Below are positions 1 through 8,236 of a stretch of DNA of 64,000 nt, piece by piece. The position numbers and the translations under genes are program-made. Position 1 is the first letter of the stretch. The number at the start of each line of letters is the position of its first letter. This DNA is from Formivibrio citricus (GTDB taxonomy: Bacteria; Pseudomonadota; Gammaproteobacteria; Burkholderiales; Chitinibacteraceae). The DNA lies in the NCBI RefSeq assembly GCF_900115065.1, contig NZ_FOVE01000006.1:62001-126000 (forward strand), in the 5' to 3' direction. The notes under the pieces were generated by a model, which had not been told where the DNA came from, made no database searches, and was given only the letters and a program-made list of their open reading frames with translations.

Positions 1-335
1 TGGCAAAGAACCTGTTCCTGTCCTCGAAGCGAACCCCGTGGCGCAAGCTCCAGGAGGCGTGGATCACCGTCATGCTGGAGGCGGTGCTGGACAAGGAGCG
101 CATCTTCGAGATCTATCTCAACGTGATCGAGTGGGGCAACGGCGTTTTTGGCGCCGAAGCCGCGGCGCGCTATTACTACAGGACCAGCGCCGCCAGCCTG
201 GGGCCGGCTCAGGCCGCCAAGCTCGCGGCGATGGTGCCCAATCCGCGCTATTACGACAAACGGCGCAATGATCCCAGGTTGTTGCGCAAGGCGGCGATCA
301 TCCAGCGGCGCATGGCCTTTGCCGATATCCCGTGA
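1..335 (+). CDS. mtgA: Monofunctional biosynthetic peptidoglycan transglycosylase, 3' end only
   Basis: This is the C-terminal ~110 residues of a GT51-family glycosyltransferase; the 5' part lies outside the window and the reading frame is open from base 3. The stretch KNLFLS followed by WITVMLEAVLDKERIFEIYLN and WGNGVFGAEAAARYYY is characteristic of MtgA, which polymerises lipid II into glycan strands at the inner membrane without a transpeptidase domain. The protein ends with PNPRYYDKRRNDPRLLRKA, which also fits MtgA length and end. The next gene begins 70 bases downstream on the same strand. The family call is firm; whether mtgA is co-transcribed with the kinase operon cannot be told. Confidence 0.9.
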   Translation, partial: AKNLFLSSKRTPWRKLQEAWITVMLEAVLDKERIFEIYLNVIEWGNGVFGAEAAARYYYRTSAASLGPAQAAKLAAMVPNPRYYDKRRNDPRLLRKAAIIQRRMAFADIP

Positions 336-405
336 TCCGGATGCGTCCGGTAGCGGATCGGACCGGGATGGACAACAATGAAATGTTGAATCGCCGGACA
401 AGAGC

Positions 406-1446
406 ATGAATGGCTGGACGTTGTTGATTCTGGGAGTGTTGCTGGCAGGCTTGGCCGTTGGCTCGCTGGCATGGCTGTTCGTGCGCAACGAACGCAAGGA
501 AATCCCGCTTTCTGCCGAAGGGCCTGCCCGCCTTGGCGCCGCCCAACAAGGAACGCTGCCGGAAACCCCGCCTGCCCCCGATATTGAAACGCTGGGCTCC
601 TACCATATTGAGCGCTTGCTTGGACGCGGCTCGATGGGCAGGGTTTTTCTGGGGCGGGATCAGGAAAACGGGGCAGAAGTAGCGATCAAGACCATGGCGC
701 TGACGCACGAATTCGACCCCGAACAGCTTGACGAAGCTCGTGCCCGCTTCTTTCGCGAGGCGGAAACTGCGGCCCGCCTGCATCATTCAGGGATCGTTTC
801 GGTGATCGGATCGGGCGAGGATCATGATCTGGCTTGGATCGCCATGGAGTTCCTGCGGGGCGAACCACTTTCCAGGTGGACGGAAAAAAACAGCCTGCTG
901 CCCTTGCCGGAGGCACTTTCTGTCGTTCGTCAGGCTGCGCTGGCGCTCGACCATGCCCACAAGCATCAGGTCGTGCATCGTGACGTCAAGCCGGCCAATA
1001 TCCTGTATGACCGGGAAAGAGGCAAAGCCAAGGTGACCGATTTCGGCGTGGCTCGCCTGACGGATGCCTGCCGCACCCGTACCGGTCTGGTGCTGGGTAC
1101 GCCAGCATTCATGTCCCCGGAGCAACTGGCTGGCAAGCATGTCGATTCGCGTTCCGATATTTTTTCGCTGGGTGTCATGCTTTACCAGTTGGTGACCGGT
1201 CAGCTCCCGTTCAGGGGCGGCTCGCTTGGCGAACTCATGCATGCTATTGTCCATAAGGAGCCTGATGACCCGCGGTTGCTGAATCCGCGTTTGCCGGCCG
1301 CGCTCTCGGCCATTGTCATGAAGGCGCTACAGAAAGATGTCGCGGCGCGGTTCCAGACTGGTGCCCAGATGGCGCTGGCGCTGGTGCGGCTGGAAGCCGT
1401 GCTGAGGGAGAAGAAAATGCCGACGGGAGCCACTCACGATGCGTAG
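406..1446 (+). CDS. Membrane-anchored Hanks-type serine/threonine protein kinase
   Basis: A 346-residue eukaryotic-type Ser/Thr kinase. A single N-terminal membrane helix (about residues 4-26) places the kinase domain in the cytoplasm, unlike many bacterial STPKs whose helix lies after the kinase domain. The domain spans about residues 66-335: glycine loop GRGSMG, ATP-binding Lys95 in VAIK, catalytic loop HRDVKPAN (Asp193), DFG at 212-214, and GTPAFMSPEQ as activation and APE-like segment. All catalytic residues are present, so it should be active. No PASTA or other sensor domain is visible. Its last 8 bases overlap the start of the PP2C phosphatase gene, and an FHA gene follows, giving a kinase-phosphatase-phosphothreonine-reader set. 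Substrates are unknown; the GspE-like ATPase downstream is an inferred candidate. Confidence 0.92.
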   Translation: MNGWTLLILGVLLAGLAVGSLAWLFVRNERKEIPLSAEGPARLGAAQQGTLPETPPAPDIETLGSYHIERLLGRGSMGRVFLGRDQENGAEVAIKTMALTHEFDPEQLDEARARFFREAETAARLHHSGIVSVIGSGEDHDLAWIAMEFLRGEPLSRWTEKNSLLPLPEALSVVRQAALALDHAHKHQVVHRDVKPANILYDRERGKAKVTDFGVARLTDACRTRTGLVLGTPAFMSPEQLAGKHVDSRSDIFSLGVMLYQLVTGQLPFRGGSLGELMHAIVHKEPDDPRLLNPRLPAALSAIVMKALQKDVAARFQTGAQMALALVRLEAVLREKKMPTGATHDA

Positions 1447-2266
1447 CTTGCGTGATGCGCTGGACATGGCCGGAATGACCGACCCGGGACGGGTACGGGG
1501 ACACAACGAGGATGCCGTGCTGTTCGATGCCGATCTGGGTATCGTGGCGCTGGCTGACGGTATGGGGGGCTACAACGCGGGCGAAGTCGCCAGTGGTCTC
1601 ACCGTCGATGCCGTCAATGAAATCCTGCGGGCGGAACTGGCCGCGATGTCGCCTCATCTCGGCTCGGGCAAGTCGCTCAAGCCGCAAGCGCACGACATGC
1701 TGATGCTCGCCATCGAGCGTGCCAATTCTGTGGTCTACCAGACGGCGTGCAGCGAACCCTTGTGCGCGGGAATGGGAACGACGCTGGTTGCGGCGCTGTT
1801 CTATGACAATCGTCTGGTTGTCGGCCACGTGGGCGATTCGCGGCTGTACCGTTACCGCAACACCGATTTCTCCCGCCTGACCCGCGACCATTCGCTGTTG
1901 CAGATGCAACTGGATGCCGGTCTGATCACGCCGGAAGAGGCGCGCCATGCGACCCACAAAAACCTCGTCACCCGCGCAGTGGGTATCGAGCCGGAGGTCG
2001 AGCCGGAAATCCAGGAATTCCTCGCCGTTCCGGGCGATGTCTATCTTTTCTGCTCCGATGGCCTGACCGAGATGGTCGACGACCAACTGATCGGTGAAAT
2101 GGTGGGCCAATTTACCGACAACCTGCCCATGGCGGCGCAAGCCTTGGTGGAGCAGGCCAATGCCAACGGCGGCCGGGACAATATTTCGGTCGCGCTGGTG
2201 GCGGTGAAGCGCGATTATTCGGCGGAAACCGGCTGGATCTCCCGCCTGGCTTCCCGTTTTCGTTGA
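1439..2266 (+). CDS. PP2C-family serine/threonine phosphatase
   Basis: A 275-residue PPM/PP2C metallophosphatase that should reverse phosphorylation by the kinase encoded just upstream. Motifs in order are VRGHNEDA (metal and phosphate binding), ALADGMGG, GHVGDSRLYR, TRDHSLL, CSDGLTE and GRDNIS, covering the metal-binding aspartates of the family. There is no signal peptide or membrane segment, so it is cytoplasmic. The start codon lies inside the end of the kinase gene (8-base overlap in another frame), implying translational coupling. It resembles Stp1/PrpC-type phosphatases that pair with STPKs in Gram-negative bacteria. Confidence 0.93.
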   Translation: MRSLRDALDMAGMTDPGRVRGHNEDAVLFDADLGIVALADGMGGYNAGEVASGLTVDAVNEILRAELAAMSPHLGSGKSLKPQAHDMLMLAIERANSVVYQTACSEPLCAGMGTTLVAALFYDNRLVVGHVGDSRLYRYRNTDFSRLTRDHSLLQMQLDAGLITPEEARHATHKNLVTRAVGIEPEVEPEIQEFLAVPGDVYLFCSDGLTEMVDDQLIGEMVGQFTDNLPMAAQALVEQANANGGRDNISVALVAVKRDYSAETGWISRLASRFR

Positions 2267-2283
2267 CGTGCATGGGATGTGCC

Positions 2284-2997
2284 ATGGCGAAATTGCAGGT
2301 AATCGTGGACGGACGAATCATCGACGAATACCGTCTGACGCGCGGCCGGATCAGCATCGGCCGGCGGCGGCACTGCGACATCCTGCTCGATAATCCGGCT
2401 GTTTCCGGTGATCACGCACTGGTCGAGCGGATTGGCCGCGACATGTATCTGGAAGACCGTGACAGCACCAACGGCACCCGGCTCAACGGCAAACCTGTTC
2501 GGCGGCAACTGCTGCGACTGGGCGACGAAATCGGGATCGCGACGTACACCCTGCGTTATGTCGGTGACGAGGCTCCTTCGCAGGAAGGCTTCGAAAAGAC
2601 CCTCATGGTGACCGAAAACAATCCCGGGGGTGGCAAGGTCGATACCCGTGCTTTGCAAGCAAAAATAAAAGCACCGGGACGCGGTGCGCATTCCGGGGTA
2701 TCAATACTGTGCCCTTTGGGCGTGTTGCGGATCATGTCCGGCCCCGGTGCCGGCAAGGAACTGGTGCTGGCCAAGAATCTGACGACTTTGGGCAAGGTGG
2801 GCGTTCAGGTGGCCGTTGTTACGCGCCGGCCACAGGGTTACTACCTGGCGCATGTTGAAGGCGAAAACACGCTCAAGGTCAACGGCAGGGAAATGGGGGC
2901 CGGGCCGCAATGCCTGACGGAGGGCGACCTGATCGAGTTCATGGGCGTGCGCATGGCGTTCGCCCGGAAAAGCGGCGAAATCGGGGAGGCAACCTGA
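2284..2997 (+). CDS. FHA-domain protein (two FHA modules)
   Basis: A cytoplasmic phosphothreonine-reader protein of about 237 residues. The N-terminal FHA domain shows GRISIGRRRHCDI, VSGDHA and DRDSTNGTRLNG, the canonical Gly-Arg, Ser-x-x-His and Asn-Gly positions for pThr binding. The second half (about residues 145-230) looks like a second, degenerate FHA fold with LTTLGKVG and LKVNGREM but without the conserved Ser/His pair. The chosen ATG has GGGA about eight bases upstream; an in-frame ATG at 2272 is an alternative. The gene lies in the kinase-phosphatase operon and its stop overlaps the next start (TGATG). It probably docks phosphorylated partners of the kinase; the partner is unknown. 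Confidence 0.88.
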   Translation: MAKLQVIVDGRIIDEYRLTRGRISIGRRRHCDILLDNPAVSGDHALVERIGRDMYLEDRDSTNGTRLNGKPVRRQLLRLGDEIGIATYTLRYVGDEAPSQEGFEKTLMVTENNPGGGKVDTRALQAKIKAPGRGAHSGVSILCPLGVLRIMSGPGAGKELVLAKNLTTLGKVGVQVAVVTRRPQGYYLAHVEGENTLKVNGREMGAGPQCLTEGDLIEFMGVRMAFARKSGEIGEAT

Positions 2998-3758
2998 TGC
3001 GTTTGCGGATACTCGGTTGTAGCGGCGGCATCGGCGGGGCCAATCACACCACGGCGTTCTTGCTGAACGAGTCGGTGCTGATTGACGCCGGCACCGGACT
3101 GCAGGCGCTCTCGCTGCAGGAAATGCTGGACATCGACCATGTATTCCTGACGCATGCCCATTTCGACCATATCGCCTGCCTGCCGATGCTGATCGATTCG
3201 GTTATCGGCCTGCGTCGTTACCGCCCACTCTATCTGCATGCCAGCACCGAAACGCTGGCCATCCTGCGCGAGCATGTCTTCAACTGGCGCATCTGGCCCG
3301 ATTTCAGCCTGCTTCCGGACGAATCCATCGCGTTCCTGCGCTATTGCCCGCATGAGGTCGGGGAAACCCGTGAAGCCGCGGCATGCCGGATAACTGCGTT
3401 GCCTGCACGGCATACCGTGCCGGCCGTCGGTTTTTGCCTAGACAGCGGGAATTCCTCACTGGTCTACAGTGGCGACACGGTCGGCTGCGCCGATTTCTGG
3501 GATGCCGTCAATGCGATCGGGGGGCTCTCCACACTCATCATCGAAACCGCATTTCCGGATTCCGAACAGGGGTTGGCTCATGCATCCAAGCACCTGTGCC
3601 CGGCGACGCTGCAGCGAGAGCTGGCGCATCTGGAGCGTTCGGCGCAAATCCTGATTACCCACCTCAAACCCGCCGACAGCGATCTGATCATGCAGGAAAT
3701 AGCCGCAGCAGGATTGCCTGTGCGCCGTCTTCTGGCCGGCGAAACCATCGAGTTCTAG
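2997..3758 (+). CDS. Metallo-beta-lactamase-fold hydrolase, class II cyclic-nucleotide phosphodiesterase-like
   Basis: A 253-residue metallo-beta-lactamase-fold protein. The dinuclear metal motif THAHFDH (His-x-His-x-Asp-His) is followed by SGDT, ETAFPD and ITHLKP, positioned as in class II 3',5'-cyclic-nucleotide phosphodiesterases and related hydrolases. No signal peptide is seen, so it is probably cytoplasmic. The start ATG overlaps the FHA stop codon. The stop codon TAG is partly made by the left end of the MITE-like insertion; without that element the gene would end TAA three bases before the next ATG, so this gene and the GspE-like gene were formerly adjacent. The precise substrate is not established. 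Confidence 0.8.
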   Translation: MRLRILGCSGGIGGANHTTAFLLNESVLIDAGTGLQALSLQEMLDIDHVFLTHAHFDHIACLPMLIDSVIGLRRYRPLYLHASTETLAILREHVFNWRIWPDFSLLPDESIAFLRYCPHEVGETREAAACRITALPARHTVPAVGFCLDSGNSSLVYSGDTVGCADFWDAVNAIGGLSTLIIETAFPDSEQGLAHASKHLCPATLQRELAHLERSAQILITHLKPADSDLIMQEIAAAGLPVRRLLAGETIEF

Positions 3759-4025
3759 GCTCTGTTGACGTTGGTTACAGATCTGCGTTTAGGGTAGTTC
3801 GAGATGGTTTTCAAGGCGCAAAGCGCGCCGCAATACGGGTATTGCAAGCGGTTTGCAACGCAGAAAGCCGCTCGAAATACCCCAAACCCGAAGGGCTGGG
3901 CCGGAAAAACGCCATTCACCGCGTTATGCGCCTTGAAAATAACCGGTTATTGTCTGCGTCGCATGCCTTGTGACTGGCATTTTTCCGGCCCAGCGCAGAT
4001 GTGTAACCAACGTCAACAGAGCCTA
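3756..4025. mobile_element. MITE-like non-autonomous element with 32-bp terminal inverted repeats
   Basis: A 270-bp insert lies between the hydrolase and GspE-like genes. Its ends are inverted repeats: the 32 bases from 3756 match the reverse complement of the 32 bases ending at 4025 with a single mismatch. They begin with TA, compatible with a TA target duplication, followed by GGCTCTGTTGACG. Inside, a second pair of inverted segments is visible (about 3787-3803 against 3868-3884), and a further 13-bp match occurs in inverted orientation near 3811 and 3928. No transposase is encoded. The TA duplication and terminal sequence are compatible with an IS5-group or IS630-type parent; the parent family is inference. 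Confidence 0.8.
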
Positions 4026-4029
4026 AGCA

Positions 4030-6372
4030 ATGACTTCCCATGCCGAAAAAAACCTGAATTTCCTGCGCGACTTGCAAGCGCTGACCAATCGCATCCACGC
4101 CACCGCCCGGCTCGACGAACTGCTGACCGAACTTTCCGACGATATCTGCGCCGTGTTCAATGCCGAACGCCTGACGATCTATGTGGTCGGGGAAGACGGT
4201 CGGCAACTGGTTTCCCGGGTCAAGACCGGACTGGAAGGATTGAAAGAATTGCGCCTGCCGGTCGACGACCGCAGCATTGCCGGCTTCGTGGCCAACCACA
4301 AACAGGTGCTGAACCTGCTCGATGTCTACGACGCGCAGGAACTGCAGCGCTACGCGCCCACCCTGCAATTCCTGCAGGCGGTGGACAGGCAAACCGGGTT
4401 TCGCTCGCGCGAGATGCTCGTAGCCCCCGTCATGAACGAGACGGACGGCACGCTGGTCGGCGTGGTGCAGATCATCAACAACCATGCCGGACAGGCTTTC
4501 GATGCCATGATGGTTGACGGCATCAAGCTCTTGACCAAGACGCTGGCGATTGCCCTCAAACAAAGGCAGCAGGGCGGCGTGGCGTTTGTCCCTCAGCACA
4601 AATACCATGCCCTGATCGGTTCGGGCACGCTCACGCCCGCGGCCTGGCAAGTTGCGGTAAAGGAGTCGCAGAAGACCGGACGCGATATCGAAACCGTGCT
4701 CACGGAAAGCTTCGGCATTTCGCTGGAGCGAATTGGCGCTTCGCTGTCGGCGTTTTACGGCGTGCCCTACGAGCCGTTCAAACCCGACCGTATCAAGCCG
4801 CACGATCTGCTGAAAAACCTCAAGCTCGAATTCGTCAAGGAAAAGCTCTGGGTTCCGGTCGATGAGGACAAGGACGGTCTTGTCATCGTTGCGGCTGATC
4901 CGGAAAAGGTGCGCGGCAATCTTTATGCCGTGAGCCAGTTGTTTCCGGGGCGCAAGATCAGCGTGCGTGTGGCGACATTGCATGATTTCCGGCAATTGCT
5001 CGACCAGTTTTTTGGCGCCGCCGACGCCGGCAATATCGACACGCTGCTTTCTTCCATGGATGAAGGCGAGGAAGAGGTTTCCAGCATCACCGCCGAGGAC
5101 ATCTCCGCCGCGCAGGACAACGAACTCGTCAAGCTGGTGAACCAGATCATCGTCGATGCCCACCGCATGGGCGCCTCCGACATCCATATCGAGCCCTATC
5201 CCGGCGCGGAAAAGGTGCGCATCCGTTTCCGCCGCGACGGCAACCTCATGAACTACCGCGAAGTGCCCGCAAGCTGGCGCAACCCCCTTGTGGCGCGCAT
5301 CAAGATCATGTGCGATCTGGACATCTCCGAGCGCCGCAAGCCGCAGGATGGCAAGATCAAGATGAAGAAGTTCGTGCCGAACCTCGACATCGAACTACGC
5401 GTCGCGACCGTCCCGACCGCCGGCGGTCTGGAAGACGTGGTGATGCGGATTCTTGCCGCCGGCGAGCCGCTGCCGCTGGAAAAGCTCGCGCTCTCCGATT
5501 TCAATCTCGTCAATCTGAAAAAGGTCGTCGACAAGCCCTACGGCCTGTTCTTCGTCTGCGGCCCGACCGGCTCCGGCAAGACCACCACGCTGCACTCGGT
5601 GCTGAAATACCTCAACAAGCCGGAAACCAAAATCTGGACCGCCGAAGACCCGGTGGAAATCACCCAGAAGGGCTTGCGCCAGGTACAGGTCAACCCCAAG
5701 GCCGGGCTGACCTTCGCCAGTATCATGCGCGCCTTCCTGCGCGCCGACCCGGACATCATCATGGTCGGCGAAATGCGCGATGCCGAAACCGCGGGCACCG
5801 GCATCGAAGCCTCGCTCACCGGCCACCTGGTGCTCGCCACGCTGCATACCAACAGCGCCCCCGAATCGGTGATCCGCCTGCTCGACATGGGCATGGATCC
5901 GTTCAATTTTTCCGACGCCCTGCTCGGCATCCTCGCCCAACGCCTTGCCCGCCGCCTGTGCGACTGCAAGGAAGCCTGCATGGCTAGCGAAGACGAACTC
6001 AAGCAGATGCTCGCCGAATACAGCGAGGAACTGCGCAATACCACGGCCTGGAAACAAAATCCGCAAGCCGAAATGGCCAGGCTCTACCAGCAATGGCTGC
6101 AACGCTACGGCAAGGACGGCCAGATCACGCTTTATCGCGCCAAGGGCTGCGACAAGTGCGGCAACACAGGCTACAAGGGGCGCGTCGGCCTGCACGAACT
6201 CCTGGTCGGCACCGACCCGGTCAAGGCGCTGATCCAGGAAAAGGCACGCGTGGCGCAGATCTTGGCCTGTGCGCTGGAAGAGGGCATGCGCACCCTGAAG
6301 CAGGACGGGGTCGAGAAGGTGCTGGCGGGGGTTACGGATATGGCGCAGGTAAGGGCGGTTTGTATTAAGTGA
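4030..6372 (+). CDS. GAF-domain-fused GspE/PilB-type secretion or pilus ATPase
   Basis: A 780-residue protein with three parts: an N-terminal GAF sensor domain (about 20-180), an MshEN/T2SSE N-terminal domain (about 190-330), and a GspE/PilB hexameric ATPase domain (about 355-780). The Walker A motif GPTGSGKTTT lies near residue 512, with AEDPVE, the Walker B-like segment DPDIIMVGEMRD, and LATLHTNSA following. Cysteine pairs at about 644-650 (CDCKEAC) and 707-710 (CDKC) form the zinc site of the family. MshEN domains bind c-di-GMP in known relatives, and the window is rich in c-di-GMP enzymes. No other pilus or type II secretion gene is nearby, so it is an orphan ATPase. The MITE now separates it from the operon it probably belonged to. 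Confidence 0.87.
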   Translation: MTSHAEKNLNFLRDLQALTNRIHATARLDELLTELSDDICAVFNAERLTIYVVGEDGRQLVSRVKTGLEGLKELRLPVDDRSIAGFVANHKQVLNLLDVYDAQELQRYAPTLQFLQAVDRQTGFRSREMLVAPVMNETDGTLVGVVQIINNHAGQAFDAMMVDGIKLLTKTLAIALKQRQQGGVAFVPQHKYHALIGSGTLTPAAWQVAVKESQKTGRDIETVLTESFGISLERIGASLSAFYGVPYEPFKPDRIKPHDLLKNLKLEFVKEKLWVPVDEDKDGLVIVAADPEKVRGNLYAVSQLFPGRKISVRVATLHDFRQLLDQFFGAADAGNIDTLLSSMDEGEEEVSSITAEDISAAQDNELVKLVNQIIVDAHRMGASDIHIEPYPGAEKVRIRFRRDGNLMNYREVPASWRNPLVARIKIMCDLDISERRKPQDGKIKMKKFVPNLDIELRVATVPTAGGLEDVVMRILAAGEPLPLEKLALSDFNLVNLKKVVDKPYGLFFVCGPTGSGKTTTLHSVLKYLNKPETKIWTAEDPVEITQKGLRQVQVNPKAGLTFASIMRAFLRADPDIIMVGEMRDAETAGTGIEASLTGHLVLATLHTNSAPESVIRLLDMGMDPFNFSDALLGILAQRLARRLCDCKEACMASEDELKQMLAEYSEELRNTTAWKQNPQAEMARLYQQWLQRYGKDGQITLYRAKGCDKCGNTGYKGRVGLHELLVGTDPVKALIQEKARVAQILACALEEGMRTLKQDGVEKVLAGVTDMAQVRAVCIK

Positions 6373-6509
6373 CAGGCGTGCAAGCTGCGCTGGAGCGATT
6401 GGCAAAGCGTAATCGCCGATTGCAACGTCAACAGCGGAGAAAGGTTGTCCAATTGCCGGCGCGTATTTGTATTTTGGTATATGGTCTTTATTTTTAAATT
6501 TGGGTGGGC

Positions 6510-6920
6510 ATGAAGAAAATTATTGCATTTTTTGTTTTGTTTTCGGTTTCATCTTTTTCTTTTTCTTCTGATGTCAAATGGAAGCCAATTAGGAAAGGAG
6601 ATTTGGTGAGCATATATTTCAATCCTAAGCGGTTTGTGCATGCCGAGGATTTTACGGAAATAGATGTCCTGATTGATTTTAAAAAAGTGCAAAAAAATGG
6701 AGATAAATCTTGGTTCGTAATTTTTCAGTTTGAGTGTGGAAAAGAAACAAGCCGTCTACTCGCCTCGGATTCGTATGCTGATAATTTTTTAAAGGGGCGT
6801 GTTCTTGAGACAGAAAGGGGCTCTTATAATTTTGAGCCAATTAAAGAAAGTAATCTCTTGGATGGATTGGTTTACAGTTTTGCGTGTAAGGATGCGCCGT
6901 ATCGGCGATCCAGAAAGTAA
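6510..6920 (+). CDS. Small secreted protein, surface-adhesin-E-like
   Basis: A 136-residue protein with a signal peptide (MKKIIAFFVLFSVSSFSFSS). The mature part has the pattern of the surface-adhesin protein E family: an opening tryptophan strand, then DFKKVQKNGDKS, FECG with RLLASDSYAD, a FEPI segment and a terminal SFAC; the two cysteines could form a disulfide. The start ATG is preceded by GGGTGGG. The gene is strikingly AT-rich next to its GC-rich neighbours, which suggests recent transfer. It stands alone, 137 bases after the GspE-like gene. The export signal is clear; the family assignment rests on pattern only. Confidence 0.65.
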   Translation: MKKIIAFFVLFSVSSFSFSSDVKWKPIRKGDLVSIYFNPKRFVHAEDFTEIDVLIDFKKVQKNGDKSWFVIFQFECGKETSRLLASDSYADNFLKGRVLETERGSYNFEPIKESNLLDGLVYSFACKDAPYRRSRK

Positions 6921-6968
6921 TAAATGGACAAGTGGCTCGGGTTTTTGTGGTCAAGTAGCTCGGGTTTT

Positions 6969-7135
6969 GTAGGGTGGGTCATTGACCCGCGCGGAACTTG
7001 GTATGAAATTCAAAACACGTTTTACCCTGTGTAATCGGTTCTTTGTTTAGCCTTCGGTAATCCTGATTCGGCGAGTTACGTCTGCGGCCAACCCGCCCTG
7101 CGAGTGGGGTCGCTTCGTTGAAATAGCCATTGTTT
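6969..7135. repeat. Intergenic repeat copy 1 (GTAGGGTGGGT-type)
   Basis: A 167-base non-coding stretch that recurs at 8051-8216 in direct orientation. Shared blocks include GGTCATTGACCCGCGCGGA, GAAATTCAA, GGTTCTTTGTTT, GCCTTCGG, ATTCGGCG, AACCCGCCC and GAAATAGC. Each copy begins with GGGTGGGT or GGGCGGGT and contains the complementary AACCCGCCC near the right end, so it can fold on itself. The type resembles the common GTAGGGTGGGTT-class intergenic palindromes of proteobacteria. This copy is more degenerate than copy 2. Confidence 0.75.
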
Positions 7136-7158
7136 GAATGTTCTATGGGAAATGTTTT

Positions 7159-7455
7159 ATGAAAAAAATTTTGATCATCGCTGTTGTTGGTTTGGCTGCG
7201 TTGCCTTCTTATGGCGCAGTACTGAGCGGGCGAGGTAGTTCGGAGTCTGCGGCATGCCGTGCGGCGAAAACCAATGGCAATATGGCTTTCCATGAAGTCA
7301 AGCCGATTGGGCCGTGCAACTGCAGGAAAGATCCTCCTGGAAAGGCCCCAAAAGGAGCGGAATGGACTTGTTCGGTGAAAGTCGAATATGTAAAAACCGA
7401 CAAATCGGCGAAGGGTAACGATAAAAAACCCGGCAAGACGATGGGTATCAAATAA
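7159..7455 (+). CDS. Small secreted cysteine-containing protein, unknown function
   Basis: A 98-residue protein of unrecognised family. The N-terminus (MKKILIIAVVGLAALPSYG) is a clear signal peptide with likely cleavage after SYG. The mature part is about 78 residues, basic at the end, with four cysteines (one in AACRAA, two in CNC, one in TCSV), suggesting disulfides in the periplasm or outside. The ATG at 7159 has GGGAAA upstream and gives a clean signal peptide; a start at 7138 would add seven residues ahead of it. The gene lies, with the next one, between two copies of a 167-base repeat. Confidence 0.6.
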   Translation: MKKILIIAVVGLAALPSYGAVLSGRGSSESAACRAAKTNGNMAFHEVKPIGPCNCRKDPPGKAPKGAEWTCSVKVEYVKTDKSAKGNDKKPGKTMGIK

Positions 7456-7523
7456 GTTTTGCGTGCGATGCGCATAGACGCGGGTTGTTTTGGTCGAGGG
7501 TGTTTTTTGAGGAGAAGCGGGAA

Positions 7524-8030
7524 ATGAAAAAGTTTGTTGGTGTACTGGGTGGGGTGGTGCTGGCTTGTGCGGCGGGGATGGCGGTGGGCGCTTCCTGCGA
7601 GGCAGGGGTGTCGGCGCCGATTAAAGCCAAGCAGCAATACAGCGATTATTACGGCACTACAATCACTTCGTCGCCCTCAATGCTGTCAACGCCCAGCGAT
7701 CGTTTCCGTTGGGGGATTACCAATCCCAAGCCACTGGATATGGCCTATTTTGCCGCTCATGTCATGACCAAGGGCAAGAAATACGAGCACTTCCGGGCCA
7801 GGGTCTATATCGATGGCGGTCTGAAAGCCCCCATGATTTTCTCGTTCCAGAAAAATGACCGGAATGGCGAAACGCTGGAAAACATCACTGTTCGACCGGG
7901 TGAAACCGTGACGGTGGATTTTCCGCTCAATGGCGCGCAGAAGCTTTTCATCGGTTCTGAAATCAAGATCAATCACGGCGGCGCAACGCGCCTGATCATC
8001 GGTGAGCCAGAATTTTATAGCTGCAAGTAA
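7524..8030 (+). CDS. Secreted hypothetical protein, possible NPCBM-like beta-sandwich
   Basis: A 168-residue protein with a signal peptide (about residues 1-23, ending VGA before SCEAG). The mature chain is rich in predicted strands. The run YEHFRARVYIDGG, PGETVTVDFPLNGAQKLFIG and GEPEFY loosely resembles NPCBM-type carbohydrate-binding modules, but this is weak pattern similarity. Cysteines near each end of the mature chain could bridge. The ATG is preceded by GAGGAGAAGCGG, a strong ribosome-binding site. It follows the small secreted gene by 68 bases and both sit between two direct repeats. Confidence 0.6.
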   Translation: MKKFVGVLGGVVLACAAGMAVGASCEAGVSAPIKAKQQYSDYYGTTITSSPSMLSTPSDRFRWGITNPKPLDMAYFAAHVMTKGKKYEHFRARVYIDGGLKAPMIFSFQKNDRNGETLENITVRPGETVTVDFPLNGAQKLFIGSEIKINHGGATRLIIGEPEFYSCK

Positions 8031-8050
8031 GCCAAGGGGTTCAGGTTTTT

Positions 8051-8216
8051 GTCGGGCGGGTCATTGACCCGCGCGGAGCGGCGCTTGAAATTCAACCCCC
8101 GTTCTATCCGGTTTAATGGTTCTTTGTTTTGCCTTCGGCAATCGGGATTCGGCGGGTTACGCTACGCTTTTAACCCGCCCTACCATTGGGATTTCTTCGT
8201 AGAAATAGCGCTGTTT
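8051..8216. repeat. Intergenic repeat copy 2 (GTAGGGTGGGT-type)
   Basis: The second, better preserved copy of the repeat at 6969-7135, in direct orientation. It contains GGCGGGTCATTGACCCGC near the left end and GCGGGTTACGCTACGC followed by TTTTAACCCGCCCTAC near the right end, so the right part is itself a palindrome. It ends 20 bases before the HD-GYP gene and may form part of its leader. The two copies bracket 7.14-8.05 kb. Confidence 0.75.
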
Positions 8217-8236
8217 GTCTTTTTTCGGAGGGCATC

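Noticed and set aside
6395-6416. A 6-bp inverted repeat (GCGATT with AATCGC) after the GspE-like gene
   Set aside because: Short stem, ten-base loop and no T run; too weak to call a terminator or a repeat element.
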